The position numbers were made by a program, and so were the translations under genes. A stretch of DNA of 64,000 bases from positions 62,001 through 126,000 of the forward strand of contig NW_019173979.1 of the NCBI RefSeq assembly GCF_001642475.1, read 5' to 3'. Origin of the DNA: Fonsecaea monophora (lineage: Eukaryota > Ascomycota > Eurotiomycetes > Chaetothyriales > Herpotrichiellaceae). Below are positions 9,802 to 21,769 of the stretch, piece by piece. The notes under the pieces are model-generated. The model was given only the letters and a program-made list of their open reading frames with translations. It was not told the origin of the DNA and did not search any database. Positions within the stretch are counted from its first letter, which is position 1; each line of letters starts with the position of its first letter.

Positions 9802-12730
9802 TTGGCAGGACCCGACGAGGACCACGCCAACGCGGTCTACGATAGAACCAAGGATGTCTTGTGCTCGGCTGGAAGCATGCAGAGACTACAAGTACTTAAT
9901 AAGGCCTACCACCGCCACCGATGGCACTTGGCACCAGAGCAATGGCGACTGCCGTCGTCCTCTCTCAACGCCGCTGCAAGAAATACCGGTTGATATGTGG
10001 AACATTCGATGTACGAGTAAGCTTTTCCCGATACCAGACCCTGAACCGGAATGTTTGACAGCCATTTTGACTATCTGTCAGTGCACGCACATGTCGGTGA
10101 GAAGAGAAAATGAAGTTGGGGCAAGTCAGGCCCACCTACTGGTGATCCTCAAATTGCAGCTCTCCAGCCATGGGCAGCGATAACCTCGAGAGTGGGAAGC
10201 CGGCCACTGTCTCTCCACAACTATACCATACGAGTTGACCTGTCCTGTCTGCTGATACTATGCTACGAGCGGACGCCGAGGCTGGCAACGCTGGCGGCTG
10301 GAGGCTCGCATAATCCCTACCGTGAATTAGTAGAAAGATCAGAGAACGATCATTGGCCGGCAGCGGACATTGGACAGTTCGCGATGGCCTGGGGCAAATT
10401 GGTGTCAAATGGTCGGAGGGGCTAGCTGCCCTGGAGCAATACGGAGAGCACGGAGCAGATCGTATTAGGAAAATAGAATGAGTTTCTGGAAAAGGAAGCC
10501 TTGGGTACAGCAGTCACTAAAAACCCCTGTCAGGTACACTCTGTGCCTGCGGAATTTCGGGCGAGTTACTCGGTAGTGTTCGTTCTGGCAGCCAAGCGGA
10601 CTTGGGGCTCGCACAGGTGTCTCACACGATCCACTCGGGAAGGTGGTGATTCAGAGCAAACACGTCATGGGACCTGTCAAGGAGGTGTGGAAATGTATGT
10701 GTGGCTTTCTCTTTTATTTTCCGAAGCGCTCGTCTCTTGCCCGCAGCAGCTTCTCGTTATCCGATCTGACCGCCGGATGTGCATTTCGGTGCCTGGATTG
10801 GGGGTCGCGTCGACCAGCATCAGCTTGGAGAGACCTTGTAGACTTCGTGCGGGTAATGCGAGGCTGCTCAACCCGGGCGTCGCACTGCAGGCAGCGCAGC
10901 GCAAAGCGGACTTTGATCGCACAGAGTTGCTTTTTGAAGGAAGTGGTCACCATGGCAAAAAGTCTAAGATCAGCCGTAGCTCTGCATGATTAGGGCATGA
11001 TGCGCCATCAGGACCCTCACCGTGGCACTCTCGGGCTTTGCCGCAACCGGCAAGCGCATGCGTCAGAAGACAACGAACAAGCCATTCTCATGCATGTCAG
11101 GCTCTCGGGCTCTCGGGCGCAGCGATGATCAGCAATTGAGACACGGGAGGAATCAGACTAGCCTGAGGAGCGAGAGGTGGTTAAATCCTGCGACTGGCTG
11201 GAGAGGGCGAGGTGAGCGGAAAGTCGAACCCGCAGAGGGGGAGAACGACAGTCTGACTGGACCATGGCGTGATGGAGGGGGTGCTGCACTGACCGCACTG
11301 AACTTCAACCGACGGCAATAGAGGGCGTGCAGCTAACCAGGAGACTAAACGAAGAGGGGCCTTCCAACAGTGTTCCATGGCTGCTTCGATGCATGAGGGG
11401 GCTGATGCAGAGTGATTCAAGAGCCTGATCTGGTAAGAAGAGTACTTTTTTGGTGGGCCATGGCTCATGGAGAAGCCCAGAGGCTGAACAAACCCCCCTA
11501 CCCGAGGAGACGGAAATCAAAGGAGACTCGAGTGGCTTGGAGGGAGCGATTTGACAGTTTGACCTAGGCAGAACTGTCGCCTACGAGTCATTTGCTTATA
11601 GGCGGCTGAGGTACCCAGAAAACCCCCCTACCTACTCCTTGATACGAGTTTGACACCCAGAGTTGAATACCTAAGTGCCTAGGTATGTCTGTGCTCGGGA
11701 TTTGTACCTAACCCAGAACACCCCCACCCAAAATACATCTTCCAGGTAAGAGCCCCGGGTCAATGACGGAGCAAAGGCATGAGATGAGAGGCAGACCCCA
11801 CCCTGCTAAGCCTGTTTGCCCCCAAGCTTGCCCCCTCCCCCTCCTAGCGCCTGACCTTGGCTTGCCCCCATTTCCTTCTAGAAGACCCAAGGTTTGCCTT
11901 CTCCCCTAAACCAGCCACCGGCGCAAACTGTCTGGCTCGGGTGTGGGCACCTGGCAACTTGCACCGACGGCAGGCAGTGGGTGTGTCTCTATCTTACCCA
12001 ATACCTTTCCGATAGCAGGGAACACAGGACAAAGCAAGCACCAAGCAATTCGACTGGTCTTCCCTCAGAAGTCTAAATGCTGCGACAGACCACCGCAGTC
12101 AAATCACCTTCAACATCCACCCATCTCTGCTCGTGTTTGGACTTCCCTCAACCTGTCCCAGTTCCTCGAGCTCATTTCCCGCTCAAGATTTGCCTCAAAT
12201 CTCATAATCCTCGAGTCGCTTGTCGTCACTGCCAAGCTGCGCATTCGCCCTGACAGACTGCCTCACCTCGTCGTGTTCCTCCCAGGCCCTACCACTTGCA
12301 GCGCCGCAAGCCCAAAACAAACCCACCCCGGCTGCAGCGCCCGCTTCCTACTTCCTCCCGCCTATCGTCGAGTTTGAAGCGAAGAAAGGTTGAACGCCTC
12401 GTTAGGAGGAAGACACACTTAGCAAGCCAAAATTACTCGCTGTTTAGGCTCGTCCGTCCCGCTGATTAACAAACCACAACCCTCTTCCGCCCGCGCGGCT
12501 CATCGATATTCCAATTTTCTGTCCTCTTCGACGGTGGCGCTTTCGTGAGCATCATTTTGCTCTCGAGGATGCCGACGAGAATTTTCTTGCCTCTTCAATA
12601 ACAAATTCTCCCCCCTCAAAGCTCCGGGGCTCGCGTTTGCGCAGGTCTGTCGCTACTTGACCTCCAACCTCCAAAACTCCGCATCGAGCGTCTACCCTCA
12701 CGCCGGCAGCCACTATACCTACACAAACGC
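9802..12730. other. 2.9-kb intergenic region upstream of the RON1-like gene
   Basis: No gene with family resemblance seen. Two copies of an A4-5 then C6-TACC-like tract occur near 11486-11502 and 11617-11635, and a third C-rich tract near 11715. The last 700 bp are pyrimidine-rich with scattered ATGs, as in a long regulated leader of a transcription factor. Confidence 0.4.
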
Positions 12731-14608
12731 ATGGCCGCAACCATGGATGGTTACGATCCTCTCGCAATGCCTTACTTGCACAGTCCAATACCCTTCGGGG
12801 GAGGCAATCTGCAAAATCTCGACTACATGAGTGTTCCGTCGGTGATGGATTTGCAAGATCAATACTCCAACTTCGACTCGGAGCCATATATGAGGTAATG
12901 TCGCTCGGTCCCATCTCGATTGCTAGAGTTAACATGTTCCAGTGGCGACGAGCTCAGTTTCGCACCTTCGAGTAACCTGCAACATCCTGCCATGCTGAAG
13001 CGGTACTCATCCAACTTCGAAGATCCCTTTGCCGAAAGCACATTGTCTCAGTTCGAGCGGGTGCCCACCGAAGGGCTGTCCGAGAGTCCCTCAATCGACC
13101 GCGACAGCAAATATCTCAGCTTCTCGATGCCACAATACAACTTTACACTCCTGGACGACTCATTCCGCCGGTCGTCGGTCAATATCAGTGCCCAGCTGCA
13201 CGGCATGTTCTTCTTGGCCGAGTCCCAATGGCCGGCCACCGCCGACACCCCCCCTCCTCCCCCTGAACTGACATGTTATCGGCGCAATCTATTTCAAATC
13301 ACCGGCTCGGTGACGCTCCCTCGTAATCTGAGATATGTCTTCACCGACGACGGGTCTAGAATCCCCATCTATGAGTTGGAATTGGCCGTATCAGCCACGG
13401 AATCCGTTGAAGGCAACTCGGTCAAAATTATCTCCGTGCCGTGGAAGACACCGGCGTCGGGTGAAGCACCCAAGCCAGAGGACAAGGTAGAGAAAGAGCC
13501 TCCCACAATTCCCTTGGACAAGATGACTGGACAAGATCTGGATACCGACTTTACGACGTTTCCCATTCAATGGAAAAGGCTGCAATTCCGGATAGCCACA
13601 GCCAATAATGGTAGACGGAAAGAACTGCAACAACACTTCACGCTACACCTGAAGATCATGGCATCGTTATCGACAGGCGGTAAGATCTCCATTGCTGAAG
13701 CGCACTCGGGGGCTGTCATTGTCCGAGGCCGGAGCCCGCGCAACTTTGCAGCACGGAAAGATCTACCTCTGAGCAGCAGTTCGACAGCTCGTAAGCATCT
13801 TCCGGCGACATCCCGGGTCACGAACAGTCAAACCTCCGTTCCGCAAGTCACTTCAGCCCCCAAGATCAAGACCCCGGCGGAGGAGACAGCCCAGATGACT
13901 GGTTTCGATGGTATTGACGTGAAACCCACTGATATCGACGGCACCAACTGGGTATCACAAGGTGTCCAAGATTCTCTTGCCACTCCCTACTCAACAGCTA
14001 TCAATCCTCCCATACCAGCGTTTCCAGAAGGCACCCCTGATCTCGGAACGCCGGGCACATTCCCTTTTACGTTCCCTCAAGAGATGGCTCCTGGAAGCCG
14101 GCCGATGAGCTTACATTTCGGGAGTGATGATGAGGGAGGGAGTCCTCACCCACCGCAACAAGGATCACGACATTCATCTCGGCCTCCCACGTCGAATCCT
14201 TCACCTTCCCTGGTTAACAAAGGTCCATCGGGGACATATACAAGCAATCCCGGCACCTCGCCCGGGCAACTTGCCAACCAAATGGGCCCACGACCTAGAG
14301 TACACTCACACCAAGTATCAATGACCAGTGTTCCGGGCTCGATAGCGACGATGAATGGGCAAGGGTCGATGGCCGCTGGGCCTCATAGACCGGAGCTGCT
14401 TGCGACCAAATCAAGCCTGCCATTCCCGGCCGAGGGCGAGAGTGCGGATCAACTCTACGAATACTTTCCATTAGGCCTGGATGAGTGGACGCCACCCGTG
14501 GATGCGGTCTTCCGCCCGCACGTAGTACATCACAGCGGACCGTTACCGCCTGACCCCAGATCTCCTGGAAGACACACGAGTAAACGCTACTTTTCGGAAG
14601 TTGTCTAG
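12731..14608 (+). CDS. Ndt80/PhoG-family transcription factor, RON1-like
   Basis: Two exons, 12731-12894 and 12943-14608, joined across a 48-bp intron, encode 609 residues. Residues roughly 115-345 form an NDT80-type DNA-binding domain: FSMPQYNFTLLDDSF, LTCYRRNLFQITGSVTLP, FPIQWKRLQFRIATANNGRR, and a segment ending IVRGRSPRNFAARKD. The rest is Ser/Pro-rich and presumably holds activation regions. Of the Ndt80-like proteins in moulds, RON1 controls N-acetylglucosamine genes and is clustered with them. Position next to the GH3-GNAT and deaminase genes makes the RON1 role the best guess. A VIB-1/XprG-like role is the alternative. A second ATG at 12743 could also start translation. Confidence 0.87.
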
Positions 14609-15227
14609 TGATCTGTTGACGATGCAAGATGCTTTTGGGGGCATGTACTTTCTGTTTGTTTGGTTCAGAACCTCCCGGTGGAGGACGGTGGTTGATTTGG
14701 GATTGCTATGATGCTACGCGAGTTACATAGGACTTGATTGATACCCATCTCTGATGTGAAATGAAAAGTGGACATATATACCAGAAGACAAAACGGGCAT
14801 GCATGGATACACGAGTTATGACTACGAAACATGGAGGATGAAACTCGACTTTCTGACTTGTGTCTGGTTTTGTGGCACCTTCACGACAAGGACCCGGTGT
14901 TTTGAGCAGGCATGGTATATACCTACAAAGTATAGGTACGAGTAAGAATGGATATATTTTCCGCCGCCTACCTTTTCACTCTTGAACTCTCAGACATACT
15001 CACTCTGGAGAGAGAGAAGAAAGAGGTCTAGCGATCCAAGTGCTACCCACTCACCCACCTGACCATTGAACTATGTACTCGGTACGGAGCACGGGCAGTA
15101 CGGAGCAGGTACCCCCTCTTAGTCGCACGAGACAGGAGACGCAGGAGAGGTTATTTGGGTCCGTGTTGAATTCTCCCGAAGCTCGCTGTCCAAGGACCCG
15201 AGTTACATGCTCTGGACAGAAGCCCCA

Positions 15228-15256
15228 CGACTACAACTACGACTACGACTACGACT
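15228..15256. repeat. ACTACG-type tandem repeat
   Basis: Imperfect tandem copies of a GACTAC hexamer in non-coding DNA. Confidence 0.7.
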
Positions 15257-16094
15257 CGAGTTAGCCCCGTGTGCCCCGTGCCCCGTACCCCCGGCTGATG
15301 CTAAGACGTAGGGTGTACCTAGGTGTATTTGTGTGGAAGGCCGAGTTAAGTGGTAGTGGTGGTCTCTAGAGTGCTAGGGTGTAGGATGAAGCGAGGTGGA
15401 GTCGGCCGGTGGCTGGTCTGATCAGTATTTGTAGAAGTGGAGGTGGGAGTGGAACAGTGGACGAAGGAAGATGGAAGGGTTAGAAGGTTCGAAGGTCGAA
15501 AGGGTTGGATGGTTGGGCCTATCAGGGACGAGGGTCGGCGAGGTCCGACATTGATCGCCCAAAGTATACCCGGTTGATAGGTACCTCTCGAAGGGAGATG
15601 CGAGCACCTATGTACAGTGCCTACATAGGGCAATGATGGCAGAATGACGAAGGGGGGGTGGATCGTTATTGGTTTGTGTCGCGTTGTGTGGTCTACCGAC
15701 TTGCTACTCGTACATGGTATTTCCTGCAGATCTCTCTATTCGAGTAGGTATATCTGTTCCGAGTACTCGCAGGTACTTCCCACGTAGGCCGGTGGCTACC
15801 ATACAAATGTCCAGTTTGAAACTTGACCGTCGTGGCGGTGACGGCACCAGTGGTGATTGGAAACAAAAAACTGACTCGCGGACGGACTGGGGGGTTTCCA
15901 GGATCAATTCGAGTCCGAACATCCTCTTCTTTTTTGGGAAGGGCGGAAATGAACGAATAGGTTACGGAGAAGGAGAAGGGAAAGCGGAGGTGATGGGGCA
16001 CAAAAAGGAAAGGAAAAGAAAAGAACCCCCTGACTTGAGCTGAGCTCGGAGGTCTGACGAGGCCAAGTAGACCAGGAGGCCGGGAGGACGACTC

Positions 16095-16118
16095 GATGGA
16101 TTGATGGATGGATGGATG
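16095..16118. repeat. GATG tetranucleotide repeat
   Basis: Tandem GATG copies with one TTGATG variant at the left end; intergenic microsatellite. Confidence 0.75.
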
Positions 16119-18548
16119 CGGTAATTCGGTCGGATTGGGCAGGTGCTACGATATCTATCCACGCCTACGAGTACCTACATAGTTGCTAGTAGACGAGGTA
16201 CGTATCTTGCATGTTTTATAATTGTTACGAGGGAGTGAATTGGTACCTTTTCGAGGATAACAATGTCTCATGTACAAGCTATAAGCCAGAGGTTTTTGAA
16301 TGGGGTGGGTACAGATGGTGGATGGTAGAAGGGCACGAGGTCCTCTGGTACTTTGGCACGTCGAGGGGAAAATTCACATGTCAAGAGACCTACCAAACCT
16401 CCTCGGTACATACGTAGGTAATTTCCCCTGCTCAAAAGCCAAAAGGCGGAATGAATTCCAGAATCAATCGAGGTGAGGCGGTTATTGTCGGGGGGCCCTT
16501 ATTTCAAAGATGGGGAGTCCAAAGATGGGGGAGGAAAGATTGCGACATTGACAATAGTGGGGGATTTGAGGACAGGATAGGCAGGTATCTAGGTAGATAA
16601 TAGGAAGGGGATGGATGGAAAGGGTCCCGTGACGGGACCCGGATAAATCCCGGATAAGTCCCTCGCTACACTGCTTCATCCCTGCCGATATAGTTTCCAT
16701 TCTCATCTCCCCGCATGCGCTGGTCTACAGATGATGTCAATCTCCTGGTGCTGGTTTGCTCGACACTCTGGAATAAAGCTGCGGTCCATGCTCAGGCATC
16801 TGCAGTGAAGGGCCATCTGACTGACCACCCAATGATTTAATGGAGTTCACACTCTGTGTACATCCGCAAACCCCAGCGTTTCCCCAGGTAAGGTAGGCAT
16901 GCGACAAAAAGTGAGTCATGCAGGGATGGAGGTAGGTCCGGACTCAACTCCACGATTACTGGCATTTGCCTAACTCACGCCTTAGGTGTTGTGATTTCAC
17001 AGATAGTTTCGTCTCGATATACGCTCTCCTGACTCGTCCGTCATGCCAAATGCCTTCAACGACCGACCAGAGAAATTCTCGAGGACGTCATACAGTTGGC
17101 CCTGCAAACTGATCTACACCAGGGATCAAATCCAAACCATGACTCCCGCTGCGAACCGTCGAGCAAATGAAATAAATGCCAGAGGACATGGCTCGAGTGG
17201 CCAGCATGTCAGGGACGCAAAGATACCACAGGTGAAGAGCAGAGAACGAATGCTCGGGGAAGCAAAGAGTCGGTTGGATAGCGGACGCGAGTGCTGTAGT
17301 CATGGACAATAAATGCCGGTCTGTGTAGAAGCACTTCAGTGCTCTACTACAAGTATACAGCTGTAAACACAATAGATATACCACAGAATAGTCACCCAGT
17401 GTGTCGACACGTGCCTTGGTTCACACGATGTAGCCAGTCAATCGTCCACGATTCAACCGTGGTGGAGGGAGCAGTCGTTGATCGGATACAAGGCACGTCG
17501 GGATATTGATTCCAGGCTGGTCTTGGTTTGATGTCACCCCCCTACACCGGTTACGAACCCCGCTGAACCGAGGGAAAGCAGGACTATTTCAATCAACTCT
17601 CGCATTGGAAAGAGAGTCTAGCGTTGGCATGGGCAAGCTGCATGGTCCCTTTTTTTCCTTTTTGTTCCCCATCTCTTTCAGAATCCGACGCCAGCCGTGA
17701 CCCGTGGTCGGCAAAACAGATCTACAAACTGTCGTAACTGTCCAACAAGGTTGGCGCCTTGCATGCGGCACACACGGCCCACGAAGCCATCGGCCATGCA
17801 TGGCCACGCCATTCGTCGTAAGGCGTAACCAAAGGTCCATCGCACGTCGCCCTGTCTACTACACCTTACCCCTCGGCCTTCTGGAAGAAAACGGGTTCAC
17901 ATCCTGATCTTGTGACAACGCCCTGGCTCGGCTGGCGAGAACTATACTTTCTATCTCTGCATCTCTCCAGTTCCCCGATCACGGCATTGAACACAAGCTG
18001 AACTAGGATATACCGGACCTGAAGGTTTGTCTATCTACCACCAATCGTATCCCGCTCGTGCACGTTCTTCCTCGTCCAAATGGTTTGTCGTTATCCTCGG
18101 TTTGAAATCAAAACTGCGAGGCTGAGAGCACAACCGGGCTCAAGCTGGTCCATGGGATCTTCTTGTCAGGGTCTCCAGGTCATTTCCACATGACTGTCCT
18201 GTCTAGCTCCTCCTTCGTCATGACGGGACATCTTGTCTCTCTGCTGGTCCCGAACTCGTATATATCTACTTCTGCTCTGTCCCGACTGACTTGCCTACAT
18301 TTATTTGCTTTTGCACTGTCCCCTTTTGCCAGCCTCCTCTCTACTCTGTCTCTGCGCCATACATTATACTTGTTGTGAGGGAAAAAGACTTAGTAACTGT
18401 TCTCCATCGAGTCGGCTGTCTCAACACGTGTTTATCTCATTACACCTGTACTTGTATACCAAAATAAGCTCCAAAAAAGAGAGCCTCGGTCCCTGGCGCA
18501 TGCATCCTCGCACTTTGCAAGATTCAATCTTATATTCCCACCGCCACC

Positions 18549-19406
18549 ATGGCCCCTCATCGTCCTCGGCGCGTCAATGCCGACGCTCCCATTGAATCAC
18601 TACACGGTTCTTCAGGCCTTACTCAACCCCACCATCACCACCTCCACCTCAACAACACCGAAGGCTCACCCTGCTCTTGCTGCTCAGGCGGCGGCCATCA
18701 TGGCTGCGGATGCGGTTGTGCGGGGTGCTGGTGTCGACTTGGGCATCATTTCAAGGATGACTCGAACCGCGAGACTTACGGAGGCCAAGGTGGTGGCCAC
18801 GGTGGTGCTGGTGGCATGCCCAGCCCAGCCGTCGGCCGGCCCAGACACGTCTCGAGATTCGACGAGTCTGCTTCGTCATTTCAGTCCTCCGGGCCCTCCT
18901 TGAGCACCGGCGGCTTCAGCTTCGACAATAGCTTCGAGGTGCCGGCCCCGTTAACCCTTGGCCGGGGTCAAGCCATCGCCGCCAACACCGCTGCTCTGAA
19001 CATCAACGCCCGCGCCAACGGACACCACCATGCCTCAGAGGACTTGATGGACGACGACGGCCCTCATCCGTGGAGTCTCTTCACCGAGAGCCCGAACAGT
19101 CTCGACCACATGTTCTTTGGAGACGATTCGTCCGGCATGGTCATCCCGGGCCTCAACGACGACTTGGCCCCCCTCGCCCGCGGTCCCGGCTCCAGCGTCG
19201 CCGACCGCACAACCCTGTCGAGCCAGTACGAATCGTCATTCTCGCCGCAGCCAAGTGTCAGTGCAAGTGCCAGCGCTAGCCAGATTGTCGCGCACGTCGG
19301 CGCGGCTTTCGAGGATCTCTCCCCAGCTGCAGCGGCGACAGCAGCACCGTCTCGCTTCCTCCGCCTCACACCAGAATGCTCACATAATCTCCACCACTCC
19401 ATCTGA
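18549..19406 (+). CDS. hypothetical Cys/His/Gly-rich protein
   Basis: Single open frame of 285 residues that I do not recognise. The start lies in a near-perfect Kozak context (CCGCCACCATGG). Residues about 25-65 are strikingly rich in His, Cys and Gly, with HHHHLHL followed by a run of nine Cys in under 25 residues. This could bind metal. The rest is Ser/Ala/Gly-rich and probably disordered, with acidic patches such as DLMDDDG. No signal peptide or membrane segment. GC content of the frame is well above its flanks, which supports coding. A spurious frame in GC-rich DNA is the alternative. Confidence 0.5.
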   Translation: MAPHRPRRVNADAPIESLHGSSGLTQPHHHHLHLNNTEGSPCSCCSGGGHHGCGCGCAGCWCRLGHHFKDDSNRETYGGQGGGHGGAGGMPSPAVGRPRHVSRFDESASSFQSSGPSLSTGGFSFDNSFEVPAPLTLGRGQAIAANTAALNINARANGHHHASEDLMDDDGPHPWSLFTESPNSLDHMFFGDDSSGMVIPGLNDDLAPLARGPGSSVADRTTLSSQYESSFSPQPSVSASASASQIVAHVGAAFEDLSPAAAATAAPSRFLRLTPECSHNLHHSI

Positions 19407-21769
19407 GCCCGATGCATGCATTGACAACAATACTTTGAGTTGCCACCTGTTGTCGCTTTTATTCGACGTCTACATCCACGTCCACGGCCTCCGTCTCCGT
19501 CTCTGCCCGTCTATCCCGCGTGTGTCACTTACTTGTATATCATCACCACCACGAAGAACCTACGGGCTCACGCCCCGTTTGGACTCGAGTTATTCGTTCC
19601 CGATTCTATCCTGACGAAGAAACCCCCCGGTCCCAAACGAACCAACCCACGATTTTCTTTTTGACATATCTCCGTTTCGGGTCTATGTCGTTGCCTCCAA
19701 TGTATGATTTATTCCCGGGCGCCCGGGCGAGGGGTGACGGGCCAGTGAAGAGATGAGACACATTTGAAGTCCTTTGATTCATTTCGCGATTTGCGGCTTA
19801 CGGTTCATGGTTTATGGTTTACGATTTACGGGCCACGGGATGCGATGCTAACTACGATTGTTGTTATTGTGATTGTCAATGTTCTTGTTCTTGTACCGAG
19901 TATGCAGTACACAATACGCAGTGCCTGGTACCCGGTGCCTGGCACAGCCAGCAGGAGTCATAGGTTCATGTTCTTTTCTTTCATTATCAGGAAACGACGA
20001 GATGACGGTCATGTATGTGTTTCCAGACTCGGTAACGATATGTTCGAGTCCCTGACCTCCAGGTTTTCGGTAGTTGGTAGCACAATCAGCACAGTCAAAT
20101 GATTTAGTTTTTCACACATCTGAATGTTCAATGTTCAATCTCAAATCTCAGTTTTGGGGTTAGTATCCCTGCTCTTGATGAGATATTGAGGGTGATTTTG
20201 TTAGAAGGCAGAAGGGCAGAAGGGGCTCAAAGGGCTAGGTTTCCCCAATACCCCACAGAGGGACGTCGTTGTACCAAGCGAGACCAGTCGGAAAAAATGT
20301 GGGAAAGCATGTGAAAAGAAAGTTGGAAGAAACCGATATACAAACCTGAGCCGCCTTTCTCCCTTACAACCAGATACCAACCTCTTCGCCTTCAATGCTG
20401 GGTCGAATCGATCGATTGAGTAATCACCCAACTGGTATGACCTACTCTGTGTTAGAGGTGGCCGGCCACAACCACGGAATTGTACATCACACCCATCAGC
20501 CAAATCCGGACCGAGCAGTGTTCGAGCGAGCTCTCCCGTCTGCCCTGCACGGTTTACGTAGATGACAAACCGTAACGGATCGTCGCAGTCGCAGCTTTAG
20601 CCTGCGTTGTTACTCCAGTAGTCCAGCTAGGGTGATGGGAAATCTGGACACAAGGCACTGTCCATTGTCGTCGGTGTTGATTATGCAAGCTCGATTGAAG
20701 CCGCGCAGTCTTTCTTCTCGCAATTCGCTACTGACGCCGCTGATAGATCACTCGTTGGCAAAGCGCGTTCGAGATTGAAAGGGATGTGTCGACCGTTTTC
20801 GCTGAATCTCATCGCCACGAAGCTATCGACCGCTCGTGTACGTGAAGGGGGCGAGATCTGGTTGGGGTTAGAGACACGGCAGTGCAACGGGTCGATTGGA
20901 CGAGGGCGACATGCTCCGCCGTGTATTGGAGCAAGAAAGTGTCGTTTGCAGGCATCGGAGCAGAGGAGAAATGCAAATATCGAGGAAGGATCAATTGATC
21001 CATCGTTGTCGTTGCAGGAGACTGTGTGATATAGTAGCCCTTGACCGCCATAACTTGAAATTGGATAATGACACACGGGTGACATATACAAGGCACGGGA
21101 TTGGACGCTGAGAGATTTCGGAATTTGAGTTTCTCTGGAGTGCCGACCTTGGCGCATTGGCAAAGTCGACATCTACTCTTTCAGTCTCTACAATCACAGG
21201 CCACAACCCGAGTATCCAAGGTCTATCTATATACTAGACATACGTACCGGGTGCGAAATGCGCTTCAATCTGCTATTCCGTCTATCAGTGTGTGGTAATG
21301 CAGTGGCAAGACCGTATTCGACGGAGATACTATAGCATTTGAGATACTGGAATGGCCCTCTCCCAGGCCGTCACTCCCACTAACAGACAGAACGACATGT
21401 TTCTTTGGCGTCCGCCTATATCCACTGTGGCATATTTCCCCCCACTGACTGACCACGCTATGACCGGGCTGTCTGCGGTCAAAGATACTTTCAGCATCGG
21501 AAGCTCGTTGGGTCGTGGCGAGGGAGTCGATGGCGATTATAGCATGCAGAGCGTTAAGGTCCTCAATCCACACCCGGGGGCCGCACTGCTGATTGCCCGA
21601 ACAACTGGCTAAGTTGTACCTCTTTCTATCGTGAGAAAAGGAAGACAGTCGAAACTGAAAAATCTCTTGTCAATTGATTGATTTTATTTTCTCTCGTTGC
21701 TTTATCCCCAGCACTCCACGTTTGTCCTTCCTGGGCTTCTTTCGTTTGTACGTTGTTTTGGCTGAGAGT
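19407..21769. other. 2.4-kb intergenic region
   Basis: No gene recognised. Near 19790-19830 there is a run of related words (CGGTTCATGGTTTATGG type). The open frame at 20681-21172 on the minus strand has no family resemblance. Confidence 0.4.

Larger units (their letters stand above)
14609..18548. other. 3.9-kb gene-poor region with simple repeats
   Basis: No coding gene recognised on either strand. The sequence is rich in TACCT/AGGTA words between about 15550 and 16600. It holds a CTACGA-type tract at 15228-15256 and a GATG tract at 16095-16118. The last 550 bp are C/T-rich and probably form the leader of the gene at 18549. Confidence 0.45.

Noticed and set aside
10501..10989. Plus-strand open frame of 162 codons
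   Set aside because: No ATG at its start, no motif, in a region that looks non-coding.
20681..21172. Minus-strand open frame of 163 codons
   Set aside because: Composition is not convincing, start is unsupported and no family is recognised.
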